A stretch of DNA of 64,000 bases, taken from Hyphomicrobium sp. (GTDB taxonomy: Bacteria; Pseudomonadota; Alphaproteobacteria; Rhizobiales; Hyphomicrobiaceae). The position numbers and the translations under genes are program-made. Positions 1 to 9,487 of this stretch are shown piece after piece; position 1 is the first letter of the stretch; each line of letters opens with the position of its first letter. The notes beneath the pieces are model-generated. The model had not been told where the DNA came from and ran no database searches. It worked only from the letters and a program-made list of their open reading frames with translations. Location: assembly GCA_022843145.1 (NCBI GenBank), contig JALHOF010000001.1, forward strand, positions 372,001-436,000, in the 5' to 3' direction.

Positions 1-1
1 G

Positions 2-538
2 GGCGCCTTGGTGCAGATCCGGCGTGCGATGAAGCCGGACGGCCTCCTTCTGATTGCGCTTCTTGGCGGCATATCACTCCATGAGTTGCGCACGGCGTGG
101 CTCATGGCGGAAGCGGAGATCGACGGTGGTGCGTCGCCGCGGGTCGCGCCTTTCGCCGATGTCCGGGAGTTGGGCGGGCTGCTGCAGCGTGCCGGGTTTG
201 CCTTGCCCGTCGTGGATAGCGATATCGTGCGGGTCGCCTATGCGACGCCTCTCGACCTTATGGGGGACATCAAGGCGATGGGCGGCAGCAATCCGCTACG
301 CGCTCGCCAGCGCAGACCGACAAAACGAAGAACGCTGCTCCGCGCCTCCGAAATCTACGCCGAGCGCTTTTCGCGCCCCGATGGCCGGGTCGAAGCGACC
401 TTCGAGATCGTAACAATGACCGCCTGGGTTCCGCACGAGAGCCAGCAACAGCCGCTGAGGCCAGGATCGGCGAAGGTGCGTCTTGCCGATGCCTTGGGCG
501 TCGAGGAACACGTCCTGAAGCGCGATGGGGGCAGTTGA
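2..538 (+). CDS. SAM-dependent methyltransferase, BioC/NDUFAF5-like, 3' part only
   Basis: The reading frame is open from the left edge, so the 5' end including the SAM-binding motif I lies outside the window; 178 residues are visible. The visible part begins in the post-motif helix and strand typical of class I methyltransferases (MKPDGLLLIALLGG, as in 'L+PGGLLLFALPG'). It continues with an Arg-rich segment and a C-terminal ERF....GRVEATFEIV strand like that of BioC/NDUFAF5-type proteins, whose mitochondrial member acts in complex I assembly. The substrate cannot be told from this fragment. It converges with the next gene across a strong hairpin. The family call is fairly sure; the exact function is not. 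Confidence 0.75.
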   Translation, partial: GALVQIRRAMKPDGLLLIALLGGISLHELRTAWLMAEAEIDGGASPRVAPFADVRELGGLLQRAGFALPVVDSDIVRVAYATPLDLMGDIKAMGGSNPLRARQRRPTKRRTLLRASEIYAERFSRPDGRVEATFEIVTMTAWVPHESQQQPLRPGSAKVRLADALGVEEHVLKRDGGS

Positions 539-570
539 AAGCCGCTGCGAAGCCATCGTCGAAACGAATA

Positions 571-598
571 ATGGTCCAGCGCCGTGGCGCTGGACCAT
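571..598. terminator. 13-bp perfect inverted repeat between convergent genes
   Basis: ATGGTCCAGCGCC and its exact reverse complement are separated by two bases. The hairpin sits between the stop codons of the convergent genes ending at 538 and 629, so it can terminate both transcripts. There is no long T-run on either side, so it is an imperfect intrinsic terminator. Confidence 0.6.
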
Positions 599-628
599 CG
601 ATGTCGTGCAGCAGTTCGTCAGAACCGC

Positions 629-1069
629 TTATTTCTTTTTCGCGGCGCGCGCGTTGTATTCGGTCCAGCCGGGGCCCTTGATCGCGGGAGCCTTGCTGAG
701 GCACGCCTCAAGCTTGCTCGCCTCGACTTTGGCGCACGGCGATGCTGAAGCAATGCCAGCAGCGGGAGCTGCGGCCTTTGCCGGAACAGCGGCGGTTTTC
801 GCGTCCTTGGCAGGCGCGGCGGTCGCAGCAGCGGCGGCAGCGACACCAGCGCCAGCGATCGGCACAGGTCCGCGCACGACCGGCAGACTGCGGATGCAGA
901 CGTCGCGCTTGGCGACATCGACCTTCGAGCAGTCCGTCCAAGCCTTGGCGGCGGCGGCCGGAGCAGCTTTGGCAACAGCCTTCTTCTTCTTTTGGGCATA
1001 AGCCTCGGGCGCCATTGCCATTGCCAGACCGGCCACGGCGCAGAACGCGATTGCAACTGACTTCTTCAT
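629..1069 (-). CDS. Secreted Ala/Lys-rich protein with a duplicated Cys motif, function unknown
   Basis: 146 residues. A signal peptide is clear (MKKSVAIAFC... with AYA-Q near residue 25), so the product is exported. The mature protein is made of a Lys patch (27-30), a Cys repeat at residues 47-68, a roughly 40-residue Ala/Pro/Lys linker, and a second Cys repeat at 112-133. The two repeats align without gaps on the pattern CxKV[DE]xxKx[DE]xC[IL]xxxPx[VI][RK]GP, giving four cysteines in the mature chain that could form one disulfide per repeat. The gene is preceded by a strong AGGAGGAG ribosome site. I do not recognise the family; a cell-envelope role is only inferred from export and basic linkers. 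Confidence 0.75.
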   Translation of the reverse strand: MKKSVAIAFCAVAGLAMAMAPEAYAQKKKKAVAKAAPAAAAKAWTDCSKVDVAKRDVCIRSLPVVRGPVPIAGAGVAAAAAATAAPAKDAKTAAVPAKAAAPAAGIASASPCAKVEASKLEACLSKAPAIKGPGWTEYNARAAKKK

Positions 1070-1257
1070 TTTTTCTCCTCCTGGACCAGTCTTGGCCTTA
1101 AAGCCAGTTGACGTGGCTGTTCTCCAACCGTGTCCGTTGTCCGTTTAGCAGAGTTATCTCGCTGCTGTCACCGTATCGCCTTATTCTTCCGTCGCGCGAG
1201 CGCTGCGATGTGATCGCTTTGCAGCGCGCAGACCGAGTCATGGCGAGGCGATGCCCG

Positions 1258-1665
1258 CTATCCAAGCAAATCCCGGAGCCACGGCACGATTGGAAGGTCG
1301 GCCGGTGGCATGGGATAGTCGGACAGACGACTGGCCCTGACCCAAGCGAGTTCTTGTCCCTCCTTCGGAACAAGTTCGCCGTCCCAGTTCCGGCATAGAT
1401 AAACTGGCATTAAAAGGTGAAACGTTTCATAACCATAACTTGCGAAAGTGAAGGGCGCGAGGCAAGTCTCGCAGACATCTATAGATAACTCTTCAGAAAG
1501 CTCGCGGCGCAGTGCTGCTTCCGGCGTTTCGCCCACGTCGACCTTGCCGCCCGGAAACTCCCAGAGCCCAGCCATCGACTTGCCCGCCGGCCGGCGGGCC
1601 AGCAGGACGCGGTTGTCGGGGTCGATCAGTGCCGCGGCCGCAACCAGCAGTATGGGCTTCGTCAT
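1258..1665 (-). CDS. mutT: (Deoxy)nucleoside triphosphate pyrophosphohydrolase, MutT-like
   Basis: 135 residues, the usual MutT length. MutT hydrolyses 8-oxo-dGTP and keeps it out of DNA. The Nudix box runs from residue 40 to 62 (GKVDVGETPEAALRREL then SEELSI). All the catalytic Glu residues of GX5EX7REUXEEXGU are present, but the penultimate Gly is Ser. An upstream segment GLWEFPGG also matches MutT. I chose the ATG at 1665, because the frame upstream of it overlaps the argJ intergenic region and has no family similarity. It lies 67 bp downstream of argJ on the same strand and probably shares its transcript. Confidence 0.9.
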   Translation of the reverse strand: MTKPILLVAAAALIDPDNRVLLARRPAGKSMAGLWEFPGGKVDVGETPEAALRRELSEELSIDVCETCLAPFTFASYGYETFHLLMPVYLCRNWDGELVPKEGQELAWVRASRLSDYPMPPADLPIVPWLRDLLG

Positions 1666-1732
1666 GCGATGGCATTCCCAAGGGTGTGCGAAATTGTCGC
1701 ACTCGTGCCTGCGCGACACGGCTTTGGGCCGC

Positions 1733-2977
1733 TCAGCTTCGGTAGTCGGCATTGATCGAGACGTACTCGTGCGTGAGGTCACAGGTCCAAACCGTTGCCG
1801 ACGCCTTGCCCACGCCGACGTCGATGCGGATCGTGATCTCGCGGTTTTTCATGTAGCCGGCGACCGTTTTCTCGACGTACTCCGCGGCTCGCTCGCCGTC
1901 GCGCGCGACGCAGTGTTCACCGAACCAGATGGTCAGCCGGTCGCGATTCGCCGCCTCGCCGGATTTCCCGATCGCCATCACGACACGGCCCCAGTTCGGA
2001 TCCTCGCCGGCGATCGCTGTCTTGAGGATGGGTGAATTCGCGCAGGCGAGCGCGATTTTGCGCGCCGCAGCCCACGTCTTGGCACCGCCCACCTCGAACG
2101 TGACGAACTTCGACAGTCCTTCGCCATCCTTGGCGACCATGATCGCGAGTTCACGCATCATATCGTGCAACGCCTGCGAGAATTCCGCGAGCGCAGGGCC
2201 CATCCGCGAAACCGAACGCTGGCCGCGCTTTGCAGCCGCTCCCGTGGCGAACAGCAGACAGGTATCGCTCGTGGATGTGTCGCCATCGACGGTCATGCAG
2301 TTGAACGTCGTCTTGGCGTGCTCGGCGACGAGCGACTGAAGTACAACCGATGGAATGGCGGCGTCGGTGAACATGAAGCACAGCATCGTCGCCATATCCG
2401 GCGCAATCATCCCCGCGCCCTTGCAGAAACCGTTCAGCGTCACGTCGACGCCGCCGAGGCGCGCCTTCCGCGTCACGAGTTTCGGATAGGTGTCGGTTGT
2501 CATGATCGCTCGCGCCGCCGCTTCGAAACGGTCCGGTTCGGCGCGCGCCGCGAGCCCGTCGAGCAGATGGGCGAACTTCTCCGCGTCGAGGGGTTCACCG
2601 ATGACGCCAGTCGAGGCGATATAGACTGCGCGCTCGGCGCACTTGGCGGCCTTTGCCGCATACTTTGCGGTCAGCGCGACGGCGTCACGCCCCCTTTGGC
2701 CGGTAAAGGCGTTTGCGTTGCCCGAATTGACGACGAGCACGCGCGCGGTCCCCGATTTCAGCGACTTGCGGCACCAGAGCACCGGAGCCGATGCGGTCTT
2801 CGATTGCGTCAGCACGCCCGCGGCGGTTGTGCCCTCGTCGAGTACCGCGACCATGAGGTCGGTTCGTCCCTTGTAACGGATCCCGGCCTCTGCCGTCGCA
2901 AAGCGGACGCCGTTGATCGCCGGCAGCCGTGGCACCGATTTCGGCGCGAATGGCGAGACAGATGCGGTCTTACCCAT
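1733..2977 (-). CDS. argJ: Bifunctional glutamate N-acetyltransferase / amino-acid acetyltransferase ArgJ
   Basis: 414 residues. ArgJ recycles the acetyl group between N-acetylornithine and glutamate in arginine synthesis and may also use acetyl-CoA. The self-cleavage segment KGAGMIAPDMATML is visible; cleavage is expected between Ala196 and Thr197, the Thr becoming the N-terminal nucleophile of the beta chain. Other family blocks are VNSGNANAFTG, ASTGVIGEPL, TVDGDTSTSDT and, near the C-terminus, EDPNWGRV. The ATG at 2977 (MGKTASVSPFAP) was preferred to an upstream start that would add 25 residues without family similarity. A strong terminator lies between it and the parvulin gene upstream. 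Confidence 0.97.
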   Translation of the reverse strand: MGKTASVSPFAPKSVPRLPAINGVRFATAEAGIRYKGRTDLMVAVLDEGTTAAGVLTQSKTASAPVLWCRKSLKSGTARVLVVNSGNANAFTGQRGRDAVALTAKYAAKAAKCAERAVYIASTGVIGEPLDAEKFAHLLDGLAARAEPDRFEAAARAIMTTDTYPKLVTRKARLGGVDVTLNGFCKGAGMIAPDMATMLCFMFTDAAIPSVVLQSLVAEHAKTTFNCMTVDGDTSTSDTCLLFATGAAAKRGQRSVSRMGPALAEFSQALHDMMRELAIMVAKDGEGLSKFVTFEVGGAKTWAAARKIALACANSPILKTAIAGEDPNWGRVVMAIGKSGEAANRDRLTIWFGEHCVARDGERAAEYVEKTVAGYMKNREITIRIDVGVGKASATVWTCDLTHEYVSINADYRS

Positions 2978-3052
2978 AGTTTGCCCTCGAAGTCTTGCGC
3001 GCGGATGCGGGTGGGCATGCGAAGCGCCAGCCGACACCGCGCCACAAAACAA

Positions 3053-3081
3053 ATCGGGCCGCTCTAATCAAGCGGCCCGAT
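3053..3081 (-). terminator. Intrinsic terminator after the parvulin gene
   Basis: A perfect 11-bp stem (ATCGGGCCGCT / AGCGGCCCGAT) with a 7-base loop is followed on the minus strand by TTTGTTTTG. It lies 27 bases beyond the stop of the peptidyl-prolyl isomerase gene and separates it from argJ. Confidence 0.85.
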
Positions 3082-3108
3082 CAAAATGCTTGCTCGCCGT
3101 GGCGCGCG

Positions 3109-4086
3109 TTACTTTTTTTGGCCGTCGACGGCACCCTTGGCCTTGGCCTGCGCGTCTTGCGCTTCGATCTGCTGCTTGATCTGATCCTCGAGCGCCTTCT
3201 TCTGCGCGTCGGCCGATTTATCCTGCTCTTCGACCTGCTTCTTGATTTCAGCGTCGACGTACTCGACCTTGGCTTTCGCGCGGAGATCGCCAGCGACCGT
3301 CTGCGCCTTGCGATAGATCATGGACGACAAGATCCGTTCCTTGACCTCGTCGAAGGTCGGCAGCTTCTTCGCACGGCGATCTTCGAGTTTGATGACGTGC
3401 CAGCCGAACTGGCTCTTGACCGGCGTCGAGATGTCGCCCTTCTTCAGCGCGAAAGCAGCGTCCTCGAACGCCGGAACCATCTGGCCGCGGCTGAAATAGC
3501 CGAGCATGCCGCCGTCGTCCTTGGAGCCTGGGTCTTTGGAATGCTCCTTGGCGAGAGCCACGAAATCGCCGCCGGATTTCACTTTTTCCGCCAGTTCCTT
3601 CGCCTTCTCCTCGGTGTCCACGAGAATGTGGCGCGCCTGGACTTCTTCATCCGGCTTCATGCCTTTGACCTGGTCGTCATAGAACGTCTTGGCAGCCGCC
3701 TCGCTGACCTGGTCCTTCACGTTCTTTTCGAAGTAGGCGTCACGCAGCGCGCGGCGCCGGTAGTACTGCATCCGGCCATCGAATCCTTCTCCGGCGCCGA
3801 GCTTCTGCTCCTCCGCGGCATCTGCAAACACCTGATTCTCGATCAGGAATTCGACGAGCGCGCGCCGGCGCTGCGATTCCGGCAGGCTGCCGAGGTCGGC
3901 GCCGATTTCGCTCTCGGCGCGCTGAATGTCGGCGTTTGTCAGCGTCTTACCGTTGACCTTCGCGACCACGTCGCCCGGTGCGCCGGCCTTTTGCTGAGCG
4001 TCGGCAGAGAGGCTCGCGCCGCCGATGACGGCGAGTGCCAAGGCGCTGGCGGCGAGAATGCTACGAGCATTGAGGGTCACGGCCAA
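3109..4086 (-). CDS. Periplasmic peptidyl-prolyl cis-trans isomerase, parvulin (PrsA/SurA-like)
   Basis: 325 residues. An N-terminal signal peptide (residues 1-30, ending SADAQQ) exports it. A SurA/PrsA-type helical N-domain spans about 35-135, followed by a complete parvulin (PpiC) domain near 150-250 with QARHILV, GGDFVALAKEHSKDPGSK, GGMLGYFSRGQMVPAFE and SQFGWHVIKLE. The tail (about 280-325) is a charged, Lys/Gln-rich helix. Such proteins fold outer-membrane and secreted proteins. The first codon is TTG at 4086; a GTG two codons later is equally possible. It is transcribed away from secA, a sensible neighbour for an export chaperone. Confidence 0.92.
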   Translation of the reverse strand: MAVTLNARSILAASALALAVIGGASLSADAQQKAGAPGDVVAKVNGKTLTNADIQRAESEIGADLGSLPESQRRRALVEFLIENQVFADAAEEQKLGAGEGFDGRMQYYRRRALRDAYFEKNVKDQVSEAAAKTFYDDQVKGMKPDEEVQARHILVDTEEKAKELAEKVKSGGDFVALAKEHSKDPGSKDDGGMLGYFSRGQMVPAFEDAAFALKKGDISTPVKSQFGWHVIKLEDRRAKKLPTFDEVKERILSSMIYRKAQTVAGDLRAKAKVEYVDAEIKKQVEEQDKSADAQKKALEDQIKQQIEAQDAQAKAKGAVDGQKK

Positions 4087-4503
4087 TTTTCCCGGATTGT
4101 TGATGCGGATAGTTGCTTAGGCACGGCACGTCACAGCCCGCAGGCGGCGCCTGCGGACGTTGCGGCTGCTTAGACCACGCCATCGCCACCTGCCAAGTTA
4201 ACAATTCGCCACGTCCAGCGACGCCGTCGCGCCCCAATTCACGGCGAGTTCAGGGTCGCCCAGCGTATCGCTTCGCATGAGAACGCGTTGACAATATGGG
4301 GGTGCGGTTCTTATCTCTGCCCCGAAACGGCGCGCCATCTGAGCCGTCCGGCAGGCTTGAGCGCAGGTTTCGCGATCCCATTCGATCAGGAGCCTCACGC
4401 AGTCCCGCAGCGGAAGCGTGGCGGTCTGCGCCTGAAAATCTATTCCTGCTTGGCTGTTCGGTGACTCTGCGACAGCCGGCACTTTGATCGAGGATGCTAT
4501 CTG
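4087..4503. other. 417-bp divergent intergenic region between parvulin and secA
   Basis: No convincing gene. A 63-codon frame at 4296-4487 has no ribosome site or recognisable composition. The region must hold the promoters of both divergent genes. The only sigma70-like match I see is TTGACA at 4288-4293 with TATCTC 18 bases downstream. Confidence 0.5.
4288..4317 (+). promoter_or_regulatory. Possible sigma70 promoter for secA
   Basis: A perfect -35 (TTGACA, 4288-4293) is followed after 18 bases by TATCTC (3 of 6 to TATAAT) at 4312-4317, about 187 bases before the secA ATG. The -10 is weak, so this is a suggestion only. Confidence 0.3.
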
Positions 4504-7470
4504 ATGCTCTCTTTCGGCGGTCTTGCCTCGAAGATTTTCGGCTCGTCCAACGAGCGCCGAATCAAGGTCTACCGCCCCAAGGTCGAGGCGATCAACGCGC
4601 TCGAAGACGAAATCTCGAAACTCTCCGATGCCGAACTGAAAGGTCGGACGGCGATGTTCCGCGAGCAAATCGCTGGCGGAGCAAGCCTCGATTCGCTGCT
4701 GGTGCCCGCGTTTGCCACCGTCAGAGAGGCGGCCAAGCGGACGCTCGGCCAGCGCCATTTCGATGTTCAGCTCATCGGTGGCATGGTCCTGCACGAGGGC
4801 AACATCGCCGAAATGAAGACTGGTGAAGGCAAGACGCTGGTCGCCACGCTGCCGGTCTATCTCAACGCGTTGACCGGCAATGGCGTCCACGTCGTCACCG
4901 TCAACGACTACCTCGCAAAGCGCGACGCAGAGTGGATGGGCCAAGTCTACCGTTTCTTGGGGCTCACGGTCGGCATCATCGTCCACGATCTCGACGACGA
5001 GCTGCGGCAAGCCCAGTACGCTTGCGACGTCACCTACGGGACCAACAACGAACTCGGGTTCGACTACCTCCGCGACAACATGAAGATGCGCAAGGACGAC
5101 ATGGTCCAGCGCGGTCATTCGTTCGCGATCGTCGACGAGGTCGACAGCATCTTGATCGACGAGGCGCGGACGCCGCTGATCATCTCCGGTCCCGTCGAGG
5201 ATCGCGCCGACCTCTATGTCGCCATCGATGCCCTGATGCCAAAGATCACTGATGCCGATGTCGATCTCGACGAGAAGCAGCGGCAGGTTGCCCTCAACGA
5301 AGCCGGCAACGAAAGGATGGAAGCCCTGCTCGAGGAATCCGGGCTGATGAAGGGCTCGCTGTACGACATCGAGAACGTCACTATCGTCCATCACGTCAAC
5401 CAGGCGCTCAAGGCGCATCGGCTATTCCATCGCGACAAGGACTATATCGTCAAGGGCGGGCAGGTCGTCATCATCGACGAGTTCACCGGCCGCATGATGC
5501 CTGGCCGGCGCTACTCCGAGGGCTTGCATCAGGCGCTGGAGGCCAAAGAGGGCGTCGAGATCCAGCCCGAAAACCAGACGCTCGCGTCGATCACGTTCCA
5601 GAACTACTTCCGGCTCTATGACAAGCTCGGCGGCATGACCGGTACGGCCAATACCGAAGCCAGCGAGTTCATGGACATCTACGGGCTGGAAGTCGTCGAG
5701 ATCCCGACCAACCAAAAAGTCGGCCGCGTCGATGACGACGACGAAATCTACCGCACGCAAAAAGAAAAGTACGCGGCCATCGTCACAACGATTGCCGACT
5801 GCCACCGGCGCGGACAGCCAGCCCTGGTCGGAACGACCTCGATCGAGAAATCCGAGCAGCTTTCGGCCCTGCTCAAGGACCGCGCGTATTTCAAGACGCT
5901 GTCGGACAAGCTCAAGGAACAGGCCGCGGGTATCAAGGAAGGGCGCGACTCCGAAGCGAAAGCCTACCTCACCGATATCGCGTCGTATCTCGCCGGGCTC
6001 GCCGAAGATAAGAAGTCGAACAGCGATCCGGTACCGCATCAGGTGTTGAACGCGCGCTTCCATGAACAGGAGGCGTCGATCGTCGCGCAGGCCGGTGTGC
6101 CCGGCGGCATCACGATCGCCACCAACATGGCCGGTCGCGGCACGGACATCCAGCTCGGCGGCAACGTCGAATTCCGGCTGCGCGATTGGGTCCAAGGCGA
6201 AGAAAACGAGGGCCGAGCGCCCGATGAGCGCGACATCGCGAAGAAGCGGTCGGAGATCTCGGAAGACGTGGCCGACAAGAAGCGGCGCGCACTCGAAGCG
6301 GGCGGCCTTTGCGTGATCGGCACCGAGCGTCACGAGAGCCGCCGCATCGACAATCAGTTGCGCGGCCGCTCCGGTCGCCAGGGCGATCCCGGACGTTCGA
6401 AATTCTATCTCGCCATCGACGACGACCTGATGCGCATCTTCGGCTCGGAGCGCATGGACAGTGTACTCCAGACGCTCGGTCTCAAGGAAGGCGAGGCGAT
6501 CATCCATCCGTGGATGAACAAGTCGCTCGAAATGGCGCAGAAAAAGGTCGAGCAGCGCAACTTCGATATTCGCAAGCAGATCCTCAAATACGATGATGTC
6601 ATGAACGATCAGCGCAAGGTCATCTTCGACCAGCGCATCGATATCATGGCCGAGGACGACGTTTCGGAGACCATCAAGGATTTGCGCCACCAGACCGTTC
6701 GAGAACTCGTCACTCGCCACATCCCCGAGAAGGCCTATGCCGAACAGTGGGACACCGCCGCGCTGAAGGAATCGGTCGACGGCATTTTCGGCCTCGACCT
6801 GCCGATCGAAAAGTGGGCCGAGGAAGAGGGGATCGCCGATCAGGAGATTCTCGAGCGGTTGATGGCCGAAACAGACGCGAAGGCCGCCGCCAAGGAGGCC
6901 AGCATCGGAACCGAGCTCTATCGCCAGATAGAGAAGATGGTGCTGTTGCAGACGCTCGATCATCTGTGGCGCGAGCACATCGTCACGCTCGAGCATTTGC
7001 GGCAGGTCATCGGCTTCCGAGCCTACGGTCAGCGCGACCCGCTGAACGAGTACAAGTCCGAGGCCTTCGTGCTGTTCGAAGCCATGCTCGGCAAGCTGCG
7101 CGAGGCCACCACCGGCCAACTCATGCACGTCGAGCTGTCGCCGAACGACGACCCCTCATCACTGATCGACATCGAACTTCCGCCGATGGAAGCCCATCAC
7201 GTCGACGCCACGACCGGCCTCGACGAATTCGCAGGGGCCCAGCAGATCCCGCCCGAACTGGCGCGGGAGCTTGCGATGGTCGATGCGGCGATCGCGGCCG
7301 ACGGCCGCGGCCGGTCGGAGCCCGATCGCCGCATGCCCGTGCAGTCGCGCAAGGCCGCCGGCGGATTGGATCCGGGCGATCCTGCGACCTGGGGCAAGGT
7401 GGCGCGCAATTCGAGCTGCCCTTGCGGTTCAGGCAAGAAGTACAAGCATTGCCACGGCAAGTACGAGTAG
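4504..7470 (+). CDS. secA: Preprotein translocase motor ATPase SecA
   Basis: 988 residues, longer than the E. coli protein, as is common in this group. SecA drives unfolded preproteins through SecYEG using ATP. Visible features: Walker A MKTGEGKT (104-111), [18 protein letters not shown]-type helicase blocks, [15 protein letters not shown], the [19 protein letters not shown] block, [12 protein letters not shown], and the preprotein cross-linking and scaffold regions. The C-terminal zinc motif [14 protein letters not shown] (Cys972, Cys974, Cys983, His984) for SecB and lipid contact is intact. The chain carries an insert of about 80 residues around 450-530, also seen in other alphaproteobacterial SecA. 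It stands as a single gene. Confidence 0.98.
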   Translation: MLSFGGLASKIFGSSNERRIKVYRPKVEAINALEDEISKLSDAELKGRTAMFREQIAGGASLDSLLVPAFATVREAAKRTLGQRHFDVQLIGGMVLHEGNIAEMKTGEGKTLVATLPVYLNALTGNGVHVVTVNDYLAKRDAEWMGQVYRFLGLTVGIIVHDLDDELRQAQYACDVTYGTNNELGFDYLRDNMKMRKDDMVQRGHSFAIVDEVDSILIDEARTPLIISGPVEDRADLYVAIDALMPKITDADVDLDEKQRQVALNEAGNERMEALLEESGLMKGSLYDIENVTIVHHVNQALKAHRLFHRDKDYIVKGGQVVIIDEFTGRMMPGRRYSEGLHQALEAKEGVEIQPENQTLASITFQNYFRLYDKLGGMTGTANTEASEFMDIYGLEVVEIPTNQKVGRVDDDDEIYRTQKEKYAAIVTTIADCHRRGQPALVGTTSIEKSEQLSALLKDRAYFKTLSDKLKEQAAGIKEGRDSEAKAYLTDIASYLAGLAEDKKSNSDPVPHQVLNARFHEQEASIVAQAGVPGGITIATNMAGRGTDIQLGGNVEFRLRDWVQGEENEGRAPDERDIAKKRSEISEDVADKKRRALEAGGLCVIGTERHESRRIDNQLRGRSGRQGDPGRSKFYLAIDDDLMRIFGSERMDSVLQTLGLKEGEAIIHPWMNKSLEMAQKKVEQRNFDIRKQILKYDDVMNDQRKVIFDQRIDIMAEDDVSETIKDLRHQTVRELVTRHIPEKAYAEQWDTAALKESVDGIFGLDLPIEKWAEEEGIADQEILERLMAETDAKAAAKEASIGTELYRQIEKMVLLQTLDHLWREHIVTLEHLRQVIGFRAYGQRDPLNEYKSEAFVLFEAMLGKLREATTGQLMHVELSPNDDPSSLIDIELPPMEAHHVDATTGLDEFAGAQQIPPELARELAMVDAAIAADGRGRSEPDRRMPVQSRKAAGGLDPGDPATWGKVARNSSCPCGSGKKYKHCHGKYE

Positions 7471-7704
7471 GTTGACGGCGGAGTATCGTGCGGCCGCCAG
7501 TCAAACTCAATGGGCTGCTGCCTTGCTCGATGTTTGCCGAACGGCGTGCAGAAGCCGCCCGTCCAAGATCTATGGCGATGGCATGGTCTTCGCCCGTTCG
7601 AAGGCGATGTGGTTGGCGCCGGAGTTAATCGGGATTGCTTCCGACCCTGGCATGGGTCACCGGACGTGTGGTACTTAAGGGCAACCCGGAAACAGGACAC
7701 CCGC

Positions 7705-9453
7705 GTGCGTATTCTCGGCCTTGTCGCCTCGACCCATGACAGCGGTCTGGCCATCCTCGATCATGGCCAGCCGGACATGGTCATCGAGGAGGAGCGGCTC
7801 AATCGGGTCAAGAAGACGCTCGCCTTTCCTCGCCACGCGATTCAAGCCGCTCTCGGTCCCAAAGCAGAGGGCCTGTCGTCGATCGACGTGATCGTCACGC
7901 CGTGGGATCAGAGGGCGCTCGCGGCCAACGCAGCCAAGGCGCTGCTGGCGCGCTTCCCGATGAGCTTGTCGTTGCTGTCGCGCCGGGCGCACACGCCTCA
8001 AAAGAACGAGGTTGTTCTACTCGACCGCGTAATCCGCCGAAAGTTCCGCCGCTATTTCGGCGTCGACCGTCTTCCACCGATCGTCAGCGTCGGCCATCAC
8101 AATGCGCACGCCGCGATGTACTTTGTGTCCCCGTTCGCGGACGCGGCCGTTCTGGTGATGGATGGCTATGGCGACGATGCCGCCACCAGCATCTACGCCG
8201 GCACCAACGGCAAGCTTCAACGTCGCTGGCGTTCGTCGTTCATGAACTCCATCGGCATGGTCTATACGCTGGTCACCGAATATCTCGGCTTCGGCGGCTT
8301 CTCCGACGAAGGCAAGGTGATGGCGCTCGCAGCGTTCGGCGACGCCACCTACGTCGAGCGCTTCAGCGACTGCATCAAGCTGACGGCCGAAGGCGGCTAT
8401 ATAGTCAACATGGACTATTTCAGCTTCGATACGTACGGCGAGATCCGGCCCTTCAAGCAGAAGTTCTACGACACCTTCGGCCCGCCGCGCGGCGCCGACC
8501 AGCCGCTTGACGATCGTCATCGCGCAATTGCGTTCGCGCTGCAAAAAGTGACCGAGGACACGATCTTGCACATCGTGCGCGCGATCACCGCGTCCACCGG
8601 ACAGAAGCGCCTCGTGTTGTCGGGCGGCGTCGCGTTGAATTGCGTCGCCAATGCGCGCATTCTCGAGATGACGGATATCGAGAAGATCTGGGTCCCACCC
8701 TGCGCGTCAGACACCGGCGCTCCACTCGGCGCGGCGCTGTGGCACTACCATCAAACGCTCGGCAAGCCGCGCGGCTTCGAATTGAAGCACCCGTTTTATG
8801 GTCTCGCGTATTCGGACGACGAGATCGTGCGCGCCCTCGATGCCGCGGGATTGACGGCCGAACGACTGCCCGAGGCGGCGTTGATGCCGCGCGTGGCGGC
8901 GGACCTTGCGGATGGCAAGATCGTCGGCTGGTTTCAGGGACGGTTCGAGATGGGACCGCGCGCGCTCGGCAATCGATCGATCCTCGCAGACCCCCGCAAG
9001 GCGGCGATGCGCGACGTTATCAACGCCAAAATCAAGCAGCGAGAAAGCTTCCGTCCCTTTGCGCCAGCCGTCCTGATCGAGCATGCGGCAGAGTACTTCT
9101 TCATCAATCAGCCGGATCCGTTCATGACGATCGCGCCGTGCATCCGACCGGAGAAGGCGCACCTCATTCCAGCGGCGGTGCATGCCGACGGCACGGGCCG
9201 CATTCAGACTGTCGAGCGAACCGCCAATCCGCGCTACTACGGGATCATCGAGGCGTTCGGAAAACTGACCGGCGTGCCGGTCCTCTTGAACACGAGCTTC
9301 AACCGGCAGGAGCCGATCGTGGCTACGCCGGCGGAAGCCATTTCGTGCTTTCTGAGAACCGGCATGGATGTGCTCGTACTCGGCGACTATTACGTCGCCG
9401 ATCGCAACACCGCCGCGATCGGCAAAGCCACGGCGAGCTTCGCCTCGAGCTGA
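7705..9453 (+). CDS. Carbamoyltransferase of the NodU/CmcH/TobZ family
   Basis: 582 residues. The family transfers a carbamoyl group from carbamoyl phosphate, through a carbamoyl-adenylate, to a hydroxyl of a sugar, antibiotic or Nod factor. Domain 1 (about 1-340) has the ASKHA start (LGLVASTHDSGLAI), the metal-binding GHHNAHAAMYF block and VMDGYGDD. Domain 2 (about 390-570) has WFQGRFEMGPRALGNRSI, NTSFNRQEPI and VLGDYYV. GTG at 7705 is chosen because residue similarity starts exactly there. No biosynthetic genes adjoin it, so the acceptor is unknown; a surface glycan or a specialised metabolite is conceivable. Confidence 0.93.
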   Translation: MRILGLVASTHDSGLAILDHGQPDMVIEEERLNRVKKTLAFPRHAIQAALGPKAEGLSSIDVIVTPWDQRALAANAAKALLARFPMSLSLLSRRAHTPQKNEVVLLDRVIRRKFRRYFGVDRLPPIVSVGHHNAHAAMYFVSPFADAAVLVMDGYGDDAATSIYAGTNGKLQRRWRSSFMNSIGMVYTLVTEYLGFGGFSDEGKVMALAAFGDATYVERFSDCIKLTAEGGYIVNMDYFSFDTYGEIRPFKQKFYDTFGPPRGADQPLDDRHRAIAFALQKVTEDTILHIVRAITASTGQKRLVLSGGVALNCVANARILEMTDIEKIWVPPCASDTGAPLGAALWHYHQTLGKPRGFELKHPFYGLAYSDDEIVRALDAAGLTAERLPEAALMPRVAADLADGKIVGWFQGRFEMGPRALGNRSILADPRKAAMRDVINAKIKQRESFRPFAPAVLIEHAAEYFFINQPDPFMTIAPCIRPEKAHLIPAAVHADGTGRIQTVERTANPRYYGIIEAFGKLTGVPVLLNTSFNRQEPIVATPAEAISCFLRTGMDVLVLGDYYVADRNTAAIGKATASFASS

Positions 9454-9487
9454 CGGCGAGCAAGCTTCCTGCGGACCCTAGATCTGG

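Noticed and set aside
4296-4487. A 63-codon gene between the parvulin gene and secA
   Set aside because: No ribosome site, no recognisable composition and it overlaps the likely secA promoter region.
4198-7128. Two long minus-strand frames opposite secA
   Set aside because: Same cause: the SecA frame is complete and conserved, and the reverse translations resemble no protein family.
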